From assembly GCA_023405135.1 (NCBI GenBank), contig JAEXYZ010000126.1:1-49342 (forward strand): 49,342 nucleotides of DNA. Reading direction: 5' to 3'. A model generated the notes under the pieces. The model searched no databases and had not been told where the DNA came from. It saw nothing but the letters and a program-made list of their open reading frames with translations. The translations under genes and the position numbers were made by a program. Source of the DNA: Bacillota bacterium. Lineage in GTDB: Bacteria > Bacillota > Bacilli > Bacillales_A > Planococcaceae. This document shows positions 36,066 to 43,953 of this stretch, one piece after another (position 1 is the first letter of the stretch; each line of letters begins with the position of its first letter).

Positions 36066-36455
36066 TTACGCCGTTTCATTTGTTGCGGCTTCTTCTCCAT
36101 GATTCAAGTTTGATGATGTTCCTTTTTTCGTTTGGTTAGATAGAGCAGATTCCATATATCCTATTGCTTTCAATTGATCCCTGTAAGGTAATTTACGGAA
36201 TAATTCTAATAATTCACTTTCATCTGGGTTTAAAGATTCTTGTTTAGGAATATATTCCTCACCGGTTAGCAACCATTCCATTGAAACCGAACATAGTTTT
36301 GCTAATTTATACAGAATCTGTGCATCAGGGATTCTTCCAGCTACATAGTTAGTGATTGCATTTTTAGATAATTGTAGTTCTTCAGTAGCCTTCTTTTGAC
36401 TATATCCCGCTCTTTTTAATGCTAGTTTTAAACGTTCACCAAAATTGTCAGTCAT
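36066..36455 (-). CDS. Phage-type XRE repressor
   Basis: The 129-residue protein has an N-terminal HTH (about residues 7-62; KATEELQLSKNAITNYVAGR contains the recognition helix) and a short C-terminal tail without a protease domain. It resembles repressors of skin/PBSX-type prophages. It is divergent from small genes at 36659 and 36895, like a CI-Cro switch. Its ribosome site GGGGTG overlaps an operator-like repeat, which suggests self-control. Confidence 0.8.
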   Translation of the reverse strand: MTDNFGERLKLALKRAGYSQKKATEELQLSKNAITNYVAGRIPDAQILYKLAKLCSVSMEWLLTGEEYIPKQESLNPDESELLELFRKLPYRDQLKAIGYMESALSNQTKKGTSSNLNHGEEAATNETA

Positions 36456-36464
36456 TATAAATCA

Positions 36465-36482
36465 CCCCATAAATGTGTGGTT
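36465..36482. promoter_or_regulatory. Operator-like repeat O1 at the repressor start
   Basis: CCCCATAAATGTGTGGTT matches 14 of 18 bases of the palindromic site at 36526-36543. It covers the repressor's ribosome site on the minus strand. Confidence 0.5.
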
Positions 36483-36519
36483 TTTTAAAAATAAACAACA
36501 CAAATGTATTATTTATTCA

Positions 36520-36549
36520 TTGACGCCCCACGATTGTGGGGTTTATACT
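36520..36549 (+). promoter_or_regulatory. Rightward promoter with palindromic operator in the spacer (O2)
   Basis: A -35 TTGACG (36520-36525) and a -10 TATACT (36544-36549) are separated by 18 bases filled by the palindrome CCCCAC-GATT-GTGGGG. A repressor bound there would block polymerase. Confidence 0.6.
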
Positions 36550-36658
36550 TTAATCAAAGGAAAATAAGTTGCTCATTAAATTTTGTCATTTATCTACAAC
36601 TAACACAAGAATAACACATGTTCCTTGACAACTTAATAAATAGAAAGGATTGAGACGT

Positions 36659-36872
36659 TTGAGTGAACAAATGCATAAGCAAAATGCTGATGTACTAAGA
36701 ACGCTAGAAGACACTTGTAAATTCAAACCTGAACAACTGAATGAAATCAGTGGAATCATTTCAAATGCGCTTGGAATATTTGAAATCTGCAAATAGAGAG
36801 TATCAGGATGGCTTGAAAACACTCACATCTATGATAAATGCAGGTAGTGTCAAAACTTCTCTGAAAAACTGA
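36659..36872 (+). pseudogene. Small phage-like helical protein gene with a frameshift
   Basis: A TTG start behind AAAGGA gives 45 residues to a stop at 36794, but a second frame carries on from about 36760 (MRLEYLKSANREYQDGLKTL, then SMINAGSVKTSLKN) to 36872. The 214-base span equals 71 codons plus one base, so one inserted base would explain it. The product would be a small helical protein such as those next to phage repressors. Confidence 0.5.
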
Positions 36873-36894
36873 AAAACAGAAGGGAGTGAAGAGA

Positions 36895-37104
36895 ATGAAA
36901 CGTCGTCAATTAACTCCGATGGGCAAGAGAATCGTGAAAAAGTTGGTTGATATGGATCGTACCCAGGTGTGGTTGTGTAATGAAATTGGTGTTAAAAAGT
37001 CGTACCTCAATCGTATTTTACACGGTGAACGAGGCGGCCAGAAATATATATCAAAAATTTATGACATTCTTGAACTAGATGAAGATGAACAACAATCAGC
37101 TTAA
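36895..37104 (+). CDS. Cro-like small HTH protein
   Basis: A 69-residue protein rich in basic residues at the start (MKRRQLTPMGKRIVKKLVDM) with an HTH (VWLCNEIGVKKSYLNRILHG) and an acidic tail. It fits small phage regulators of the XRE class. ATG at 36895 behind AAGGGAG; the GTG at 36886 is too close. It probably lies in the rightward unit from the promoter at 36520. Confidence 0.7.
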   Translation: MKRRQLTPMGKRIVKKLVDMDRTQVWLCNEIGVKKSYLNRILHGERGGQKYISKIYDILELDEDEQQSA

Positions 37105-37173
37105 TAGGTTGAGTAGATGTGATGGCTTTCAAAACTAATTGAAATAATCAGTCATAAATACACAGAATACTTA

Positions 37174-37281
37174 ATGTTAAAGGATAGAGGACTTAAACAT
37201 TGTACTGGGTGTAAAAGTATAATTCAGGTCAAAGATAATTATTGCCCTTATTGTAGGTTTCTAACCCCAGATAGCTTTTTT
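37174..37281 (+). pseudogene. Zinc-ribbon fragment
   Basis: The frame reads KHCTGCKSIIQVKDNYCPYC, a CxxC...CxxC zinc ribbon. Before it the frame stays open only to a stop near 37115 (reading LSKLIEIISHKYTEYL), and past about 37281 it merely runs antisense to the DUF2321 relic. There is no good start. Likely the leftover of a small zinc-binding protein. Confidence 0.4.
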
Positions 37282-37292
37282 CACAGTATCAG

Positions 37293-37612
37293 TTATTGTA
37301 TTAGGATATTTTTCAATCCATCTTGGACATATGTAGCAGCTTTAGGAATTAATTTCCTATATTTTGCAACAGCTACAGGTGTAGAATGTATCTCTACAAT
37401 TAAATCGGGCAATGCCAATTTTACTAATTCTTTTTGAACGTTAGGTAATTTTTATCCAGTGCAAGAATTTCAATAGCATTTCAATGACTTTCGTAGTCCA
37501 TGGATATGGCTGTCCACAATTATGACAGTAAAAGGGTTTCTTATATTTACTTCCAAGTCTGGAGTTATATATACCTTGTATTGTTGAATCAATCACACAT
37601 CCAATTTGTATT
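37293..37612 (-). pseudogene. DUF2321 relic, frameshifted and internally deleted
   Basis: The minus strand carries SKYKKPFYCHNCGQPYPWTT followed, after a frameshift near 37440, by KELVKLALPDLIVEIHSTPV and a normal-looking end at 37293. This matches the second zinc ribbon and C-terminal helices of DUF2321 proteins. The first ribbon seems deleted: a start-like IQIGCVIDST is fused straight to IQGIYNS. No start codon is visible. Confidence 0.6.
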
Positions 37613-37777
37613 ACTTACTTTATATTTATTATCAATCAATAATATTTATTATTGAAATTCTATATTTTTCGTTTACACTATATTAATGTTAATAATTTTT
37701 TAAACAGTTAAAAGATTTCTTTAACTGTTTATTTATTTGAAATGATGATACTAAATAGTAATAAAAATCTTGTTTTC

Positions 37778-37821
37778 CATAGTATTATCGTGATAATTGG
37801 GTTTTTTTTTACTATAGGAGG
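37778..37821 (+). promoter_or_regulatory. Leader hairpin next to the ribosome site of chemoreceptor copy B
   Basis: CATAGTA (37778-37784) faces TACTATA (37810-37816), which overlaps the AGGAGG site. CATAGTATTAT and the T-run-ACTAT blocks are conserved with copy A, while the loop differs. Confidence 0.5.
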
Positions 37822-37830
37822 ATTATTTTA

Positions 37831-39555
37831 ATGAGTAAAAAGAGTGGGAAATTTAGGCGGACTTTAACTTTTCAACTAGGAACAATCATAGCTGGAATTC
37901 TTATTGTAATGATTTTAATAACTTCCATTGCTACGTATTTTACAGCTTACGATAAATTATATGAAGCTGCAGGTATTGAAGCATATGGATGTGCCAATAT
38001 TACAACGGGCTTAATAGACCCAGCAGATTTAAATGCTGCATTAACTGGGAATTCAGAAGTACAAGAGAAAATTGGTAATCAATTAAACTGGACTACCTCA
38101 CATAAAAATATTTTTGAAACCCAATACATATTGGATTTAGAGGGAAATCTTTTAGCTATTGATGACAATCTTAAAGAAAAAGGATTTAAACCTGGTGATA
38201 CTTTCAAAATAGATGAAGAAGCGGTTTCAATGTTGTTAGAAATGGGACATTCAACATACTCTAAACCGTATGAATTTGCAGGTTTAGAACGTTTAACAGG
38301 ATATGCACCTATTTTTAAAGATCATGATCCTACAAAAGAAATTATTGCTATCAGTGCTATAGATTTCGATGCAAATATTGTAACAGAAAGAACTTGGGGT
38401 GTTGTAAGTCAAGGGATTTTACTAAGTATCATACCGATGTTATTAGCATCCATTATATCAGCACTTTTAATTCGCCGTAAAACAAAACCAATTTCACAAC
38501 TTATTCAACAAGCGAAAGAGATCGCAAAGGGTAACTTAACAGTTGAAAATACAAATGTGAAAAGTAAAGACGAAATTGGCGATTTAGCGAATACTTTAAA
38601 TCAAATGACATTGAATTTACAAAATATGATTTCAACGATGCGTCATACTTCACAGCAGCTTACATTAAATGCAAATGAGTCGGCTAGCTCGTTAGCAGAA
38701 ATGAATGATGTTGTTCTAGATGTTGCTAATAATATTGGGAATGCTTCATCTGCTATAACAGATGGCATGCACCATGCTGATAGTGCTTCTAATATTTTAA
38801 CAACTTTAGCTGAAAGTTTACAGAGTATGAAAAAGAAAGCTGATCTCACAGCAGAAAATTCAAATGAAACGATGAAAATTGCTGCTGAAGGTGAACTACG
38901 AGCGAAAGAAATTAGCAGTGACATGGAGAAAATCAAAAGCGGTTCACAAGATGTTAGCAATACAATTTCACAGTTAGTGGAATCTACAACAAAAATCCAA
39001 ACAATTACATCGACAATCTCAGCAATTGCTTCACAAACAAATTTATTAGCTTTAAATGCATCAATCGAAGCAGCTAGAGCAGGGGATCATGGAAAAGGGT
39101 TTGCCGTTGTAGCAGAAGAAGTTCGAAAATTAGCCGAACAATCGAATACAGAAGTTTCAGAAGTTGAAAAACTTGTGAAAGATATAATGGAACGTATTGA
39201 AAATGTTATAATCTCTTCATCAGAGAATGGAAAATATATAGAAAAAGGTGCTGAAACAGTTCGACAAACAACAAAGACACTTCATAATATTTTGATTGCA
39301 GTAGAACAAACAGTAGCTGAAATTAAAAGCATCTCTAATTTACTTTCTACTGAAACAGAAAAGTCTGATAAAATTGTTGAGATGATTTATGAATTCACCC
39401 AATCTATTCATGAAATTGAAAATACAATGAACAATATTGCAGCTGCTGCAGAAGAAACGACTGCAAGCATTTCGGAAATTTCAAGCCGCTCGTATAAGTC
39501 GACTCAAATGGCAGAAGAACTCGAAAAGTATGTAAAAACGTTTAAATTAAAATAA
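37831..39555 (+). CDS. Methyl-accepting chemotaxis protein (copy B)
   Basis: A 574-residue paralog of copy A with the same helix-sensor-helix-HAMP-signalling plan and tip ASQTNLLALNASIEAARAGD. The two are near-identical around the first helix and the second helix, with more change in the sensor (residues 90-180) and around 270-290. A different ligand is possible but cannot be read from the sequence. ATG behind AGGAGG; its own terminator follows. Confidence 0.93.
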   Translation: MSKKSGKFRRTLTFQLGTIIAGILIVMILITSIATYFTAYDKLYEAAGIEAYGCANITTGLIDPADLNAALTGNSEVQEKIGNQLNWTTSHKNIFETQYILDLEGNLLAIDDNLKEKGFKPGDTFKIDEEAVSMLLEMGHSTYSKPYEFAGLERLTGYAPIFKDHDPTKEIIAISAIDFDANIVTERTWGVVSQGILLSIIPMLLASIISALLIRRKTKPISQLIQQAKEIAKGNLTVENTNVKSKDEIGDLANTLNQMTLNLQNMISTMRHTSQQLTLNANESASSLAEMNDVVLDVANNIGNASSAITDGMHHADSASNILTTLAESLQSMKKKADLTAENSNETMKIAAEGELRAKEISSDMEKIKSGSQDVSNTISQLVESTTKIQTITSTISAIASQTNLLALNASIEAARAGDHGKGFAVVAEEVRKLAEQSNTEVSEVEKLVKDIMERIENVIISSSENGKYIEKGAETVRQTTKTLHNILIAVEQTVAEIKSISNLLSTETEKSDKIVEMIYEFTQSIHEIENTMNNIAAAAEETTASISEISSRSYKSTQMAEELEKYVKTFKLK

Positions 39556-39565
39556 TGAAACATGG

Positions 39566-39601
39566 TAGGCTGTTCAGAAATTTTTAATTCTGGACAGCCT
39601 A
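39566..39601 (+). terminator. Terminator of chemoreceptor copy B
   Basis: TAGGCTGTTCAGAA (39566-39579) pairs with TTCTGGACAGCCTA (39588-39601). It is nearly the same stem as after copy A. Confidence 0.75.
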
Positions 39602-39638
39602 TTTGTATTAAAATAAAGAACAATAAGGAGGAATTAGT

Positions 39639-40451
39639 TTGATTCAATTTCAAAATGATCAATTTACAGTGTTTCAAAGCGAACTTTATAAAACTACTTC
39701 AGTAGTAATAAAAACAGAAGACTTACTTTTAATTGTGGATCCAAATTTACTTCCAAATGAAATAAAGAATATAAAAGCTCATGTAAACAAAGTAAAAGGG
39801 AATCGTCCAGTTTATCTTCTTTTTACACATTCAGATTGGGATCATATCGTTGGTTACGGTGCTTTTTTAAATTCAACTGTAATTGCAAGGAACAGTTTTA
39901 AAGAACGCAATGATAAGGATAAAATTTTGAAGGAAATACAAACCTTTGATGAGCAGTATTATATTGACCGGGATTATCCGATTGTTTATCCTCCTGTTGA
40001 TCTACCTATAGAAAAGGATGGACAAGTTTTACAAATTGGACATACGACTTTAACTTTTTATAAAGCGGATGGTCATACAAACGATGGTTTATTCACCATT
40101 GTCGAGCCATTAGGAATTTGGATAGCAGGGGATTATTTATCTGATTTAGAGTTTCCGTTTATTTATTTTAGTAGTGAAGCCTATGAAGAAACATTAACAA
40201 AAACAAATAAAATTTTACAAAACCACAAAATTAATTATTTAATACCAGGGCATGGGAGGATTGCGGAAACGAAGGAAGAGATCATCATTCGAAAAGAAAG
40301 GTCTTTACAATATATTCGGGAACTAAGAAATACTGTTAAAACAAATAGTGATAGCTTTTATTTAATAAAAGATTTTAACTATCAAAAAGGGCTTATTGAA
40401 AGCCATGAAGGGAATATTTCTTTACTTAAAATGGAACTAGCAAATAAATAG
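39639..40451 (+). CDS. MBL-fold metallo-hydrolase
   Basis: The 270-residue protein has the metallo-beta-lactamase fold. Metal ligands: H64, D66, D68 and H69 in THSDWDH (the second His of the usual HxHxDH is Asp), a later His in DGHTNDG, Asp in IAGDYLSD and His in PGHGR. Such enzymes hydrolyse varied esters, thioesters or phosphodiesters; the substrate is unknown. TTG start behind AAGGAGGA. Confidence 0.85.
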   Translation: MIQFQNDQFTVFQSELYKTTSVVIKTEDLLLIVDPNLLPNEIKNIKAHVNKVKGNRPVYLLFTHSDWDHIVGYGAFLNSTVIARNSFKERNDKDKILKEIQTFDEQYYIDRDYPIVYPPVDLPIEKDGQVLQIGHTTLTFYKADGHTNDGLFTIVEPLGIWIAGDYLSDLEFPFIYFSSEAYEETLTKTNKILQNHKINYLIPGHGRIAETKEEIIIRKERSLQYIRELRNTVKTNSDSFYLIKDFNYQKGLIESHEGNISLLKMELANK

Positions 40452-40527
40452 TGAATGTACCTAAATGTAGCCTGTTCGAAATATTCGCATAAACTGTAGA
40501 GGCGAATAGAAGGGGGTGTATCCATCA

Positions 40528-41268
40528 ATGGGATTGTACATTAATCACCCAGGAGTGTTTAAAAGTAATGGTCAAATTGTTGAACCAAATCAGATTGAAT
40601 TTAAAAGAGATCACCTATCAGAACTAATTGAACAGCATTTAGCTTCTACTCAAAATTTACAACAAAAAGTGTCTACCATCCAAAGTTCCCAGCAACAGAT
40701 GAATCAGCAGCAATTAATGAAATGGGGAAATTTCGATCAGCGATTAGGGGAAATACAAAACAATTTAATGAACTCTATAGAAAGAGTAGAAGCTCAAAAT
40801 TTAAAAATGGAGCAGAAAATAGATCATGAACAGCAGGTGAATGACAATTTATTTAACCAAGTAAATTCAATAAGCAACTCTCAAAAAAAAATTATTCAGA
40901 AATTTTCTATAGTGGAAGATGAACAGCAGGCTATCATTCAATTTTTAAAAGAAATGGCAGTTATGAGTGATGCAATGATCAAACGAATCGAGCAGATTAC
41001 ATCGATAAATGAACAAATGCAAGGGAAAATGGAAGAACAGTATCAGGTAAATGACCAAATAATAAATAAAATTGAATCTATTGAGGAATCCCAGAAGGAC
41101 GTATTAACACAAGTAGACAGTCATGAAGGGTTAATGGAGAAAGTGATGCGTCAAATTGACCATTTGCGTGCAATCATATACGAGCGTTCTAGTTTCTTAG
41201 AGGAGAAAGTTGAAAAAGTATATCAAAACTCCTCAGCATATATCCAAAAATTGAAAAATGGGGTATAA
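40528..41268 (+). CDS. Coiled-coil protein of unknown function
   Basis: A 246-residue, Gln-rich, soluble protein. After a short start (MGLYINHPGVFKSNGQ) it is almost entirely coiled coil, with an internal repeat of about 71 residues (QVNDNLFNQVNSISNSQK near 103 and QVNDQIINKIESIEESQK near 173). ATG at 40528 about 10 bases from AAGGGGGTG; an in-frame GTG at 40516 abuts the site. Between an MBL hydrolase and a chemoreceptor. No family recognised; a structural or spore-coat role is possible. Confidence 0.65.
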   Translation: MGLYINHPGVFKSNGQIVEPNQIEFKRDHLSELIEQHLASTQNLQQKVSTIQSSQQQMNQQQLMKWGNFDQRLGEIQNNLMNSIERVEAQNLKMEQKIDHEQQVNDNLFNQVNSISNSQKKIIQKFSIVEDEQQAIIQFLKEMAVMSDAMIKRIEQITSINEQMQGKMEEQYQVNDQIINKIESIEESQKDVLTQVDSHEGLMEKVMRQIDHLRAIIYERSSFLEEKVEKVYQNSSAYIQKLKNGV

Positions 41269-41273
41269 AAAAG

Positions 41274-41307
41274 TGGGTGTTAAGAAGTTTTTATTTCTGA
41301 ACACCCA
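41274..41307. terminator. Shared terminator between convergent genes
   Basis: TGGGTGTT (41274-41281) pairs with AACACCCA (41300-41307), with AAGAA/TTCT extending the stem. It serves the coiled-coil gene and the chemoreceptor on the minus strand. Confidence 0.75.
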
Positions 41308-41314
41308 TTTCATA

Positions 41315-43306
41315 TTAAATTTTAAATTTACTTACCGCAACAGAAAGTTCTGTACTTAAGTTATTTAATTGCTCAGAAGCTTCAGCGAGAGAATGGATTG
41401 CTGTCAGTTGTTCATCACTTGATGCACTTACTTCCTCACAAGCTGCGGCAGTTGATTGTGCTGTAAGTGCCATCGTTTCAATCGTTTCAACTACACGGTC
41501 TTTATATTTAACTATACCTTCAATTTCAGTCGTAATGTTGTTAAATGTAACTTCCATATTGTCGATTAAATTTGAAATGTTTGCAAATAATGCACCTGTA
41601 TCTTCAACAACGATTCCTTGATCTTTGAACGTATTTTCCATTTCTTTCATTTGAGTTGTCACTTGATGTGATTTTTGTTGTAACTCAAGAATAGTAGCTT
41701 TTACTTGCTCAGTTGCAGCTGCAGATTGTTCAGCAAGTTTACGAACTTCTTCAGCAACAACAGCGAATCCTTTCCCGTGTTCACCAGCACGAGCAGCTTC
41801 AATACTTGCGTTAAGAGCAAGTAAGTTTGTTTGTGCGGATATTTCAGAAATTGTATCCATAACTGTGCCAATTGCTGCAACTTTTTGCTCAAGAATAGAA
41901 ACTGAAGAGGTCATTTCATTTAGTTCACCTTTAGATAAATCAAAGGAGCCAAGTAAATTTTTCATTTTTTCTTGACCAATTTCGTTTAATTTACCTGCTT
42001 CTAATGTAATTTCATGTAGAGCATTAGACTGATCCTGCATACCATTAATTTTATCGCCAAGTTTAGATGATGATTCTGTAACAGCATCTGCATTTTCTGA
42101 AGATGTTGTAGCACCAACAGCAATTTCATTTACTGCTTTTGAAACTTCAACACTTGAAGCATTAGTTTCTTCTGCAAGGGCACTTAAATGATGGGAGCGT
42201 TCCTCTACATTTAGGGAAGATTCTTTTACAACACTAATAATTCGTTTCATATTGTTAATCATTTCATTAAAGTGATGACTTAAACGTCCAATTTCGTCTT
42301 GAGATTTTACATCGATTTGAACGGTTAAGTCGCCATTCGATACTTGATCCATTAATGTACCTAATGTAGAAATTGGTTTTAATGTTCTTGTGATAAAGGT
42401 ATAAAGGACCGCGAATGTAATAATTAAAATAATAACAGTAAATAAAATAATTATATTTTGAATACTTTTTGCACTATCTTGTAAATTATTAATATTATAA
42501 ACTGCTGCAACAGTCCAACCGATTTCTGGAATTTTATTATAAACTAAAACAGATTTTTCTTTTTCAACTGTTGTTCGAATATTATTTGTTTCTGTTGAAT
42601 CAGCTAGAATTGTTGAAACATAGTTTTCTGCACTTAAGTCTTCCCCGAATTTAGTAGGGTGAACGATCGCAGTTCCGGTTGCATCAAGAATTACAGGGTA
42701 TCCTTTATAACCTAAATCAATTGATGATATTCTTTCAGTTAAGCTAGCTAATAAAATATCAACACCTAAAACACCGATTACTTCATTGCCATCTTTTACA
42801 GCTAAAGAACCGGCGATTGCATATTGACCTGTTGATGAGTCAACATATGGTGCTGACCAAATGAACGAATCAGGGTTAGCGATTGCATCATTAAACCATG
42901 AACGAGAATGTACATCTAAATCAAAAATTCCATCAAAATGGGGCTCTGTTATAATTTTATCTCCAGTTGTAAAGTAAATAGATGAAGCACTATTATTTAC
43001 AGAAAGGTATGTAGCTAACTCACTTCGAAACTTTTTATCTGCTACATCGTTATATGTAGTGGAATTCTTAAAATATTCGAGCACTTCTGGTGAAGCGGCC
43101 ATTTTTTTCATACTTTGTTCATAGCCATCTAAAAAAGTTGTAATAGAGCTGGATAACTGTGTAACTAATACTTCACTTTGATCGACAACACTTTCCTCAG
43201 TTTTAGAAAAAATAGTTAAGGAGCTAATTGTTGCTAGCGATCCAAGGCCAAGTATAATAATTACTAGTACGATAGCTATAATTCGCCATCTGATTGATAA
43301 CTTCAA
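41315..43306 (-). CDS. Methyl-accepting chemotaxis protein with dCache-type sensor
   Basis: The 663-residue receptor has a first helix (about 7-30), a large extracellular sensor (31-280) with dCache features (RSWFNDAIAN, WSAPYVDSSTGQYAIAGSL, VLGVDILLA), a second helix, HAMP (PISTLGTLMDQVSNGDLTV) and a signalling domain with tip SAQTNLLALNASIEAARAGE. dCache sensors often bind amino acids. The start is a TTG at 43306 seven bases from GGAGGTG; an upstream ATG in frame has no site. Confidence 0.92.
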   Translation of the reverse strand: MKLSIRWRIIAIVLVIIILGLGSLATISSLTIFSKTEESVVDQSEVLVTQLSSSITTFLDGYEQSMKKMAASPEVLEYFKNSTTYNDVADKKFRSELATYLSVNNSASSIYFTTGDKIITEPHFDGIFDLDVHSRSWFNDAIANPDSFIWSAPYVDSSTGQYAIAGSLAVKDGNEVIGVLGVDILLASLTERISSIDLGYKGYPVILDATGTAIVHPTKFGEDLSAENYVSTILADSTETNNIRTTVEKEKSVLVYNKIPEIGWTVAAVYNINNLQDSAKSIQNIIILFTVIILIITFAVLYTFITRTLKPISTLGTLMDQVSNGDLTVQIDVKSQDEIGRLSHHFNEMINNMKRIISVVKESSLNVEERSHHLSALAEETNASSVEVSKAVNEIAVGATTSSENADAVTESSSKLGDKINGMQDQSNALHEITLEAGKLNEIGQEKMKNLLGSFDLSKGELNEMTSSVSILEQKVAAIGTVMDTISEISAQTNLLALNASIEAARAGEHGKGFAVVAEEVRKLAEQSAAATEQVKATILELQQKSHQVTTQMKEMENTFKDQGIVVEDTGALFANISNLIDNMEVTFNNITTEIEGIVKYKDRVVETIETMALTAQSTAAACEEVSASSDEQLTAIHSLAEASEQLNNLSTELSVAVSKFKI

Positions 43307-43604
43307 AAATATACACCTCCGAAATGTTTTCAAAATAATATTACCATGTAATATAAGATTTATTAAATATGACTTCCGGAGTATATATTGTCAATCATTG
43401 TAGAAAAGCCAGAAAAATATCATACTATATTACGTTTATTCTTCCATTATATAGAAATAATAATTTCATTCTAGTTGTTTTATATATTTCATGTTTAGAA
43501 AAAGATAAATACTTTCACTTTTTCTATAGAAATTTTTTTACCAACATTGTATTATTCTTCTTTATTTGATACATTATAAGATATATGTAATCAATGATGT
43601 GACC

Positions 43605-43842
43605 AAGTAAATAAGAATTGTGAAACAGAAAATATAGCATTTGCTGAGAGCTATATCACCACTTCTTATTGAAACCTATCACGGAGAAGTTAGAAAACTA
43701 ACCGGGTCGTTACCGTTACATAACGATAGAGGGCTAATTATTCTTTTCATATAGAAAGGATTAATAGCTAAACTAAGGTGGTACCACGTCTATTCAGCAC
43801 AAAGACGTCCTTTATTTTAAGGACACTTTGTGCTTTTTATTT
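43605..43842 (+). promoter_or_regulatory. T-box riboswitch of proS
   Basis: The T-box sequence AAGGTGGTACCACG lies at 43775-43788, followed by a terminator (AGCACAAAG at 43796 with CTTTGTGCT at 43826 and T run). Stem I is probably 43611-43670 (ATAAGAA with TTCTTAT), with ATATAGC/GCTATAT inside and the facing loop CACCAC that could hold a CCA (Pro) specifier. It senses uncharged tRNA-Pro. The gap 43307-43604 holds no gene I can support. Confidence 0.9.
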
Positions 43843-43953
43843 GCATGACATGTTTAATGAATGTAAATAAATCCTAAAATAACGTTAATTGCCATCTTTA
43901 TGGAACGGGTAATAGTATAAGGTTGATTGTAATTAGTTTTAGGAGGAAAAAAT

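Noticed and set aside
37282..37437. Extension of the zinc-ribbon frame to 87 residues
   Set aside because: This part is antisense to the DUF2321 relic and does not look like protein.
43369..43569. A 66-codon hydrophobic frame between the chemoreceptor and the T-box
   Set aside because: No ribosome site; AT-rich intergenic DNA gives such frames by chance.
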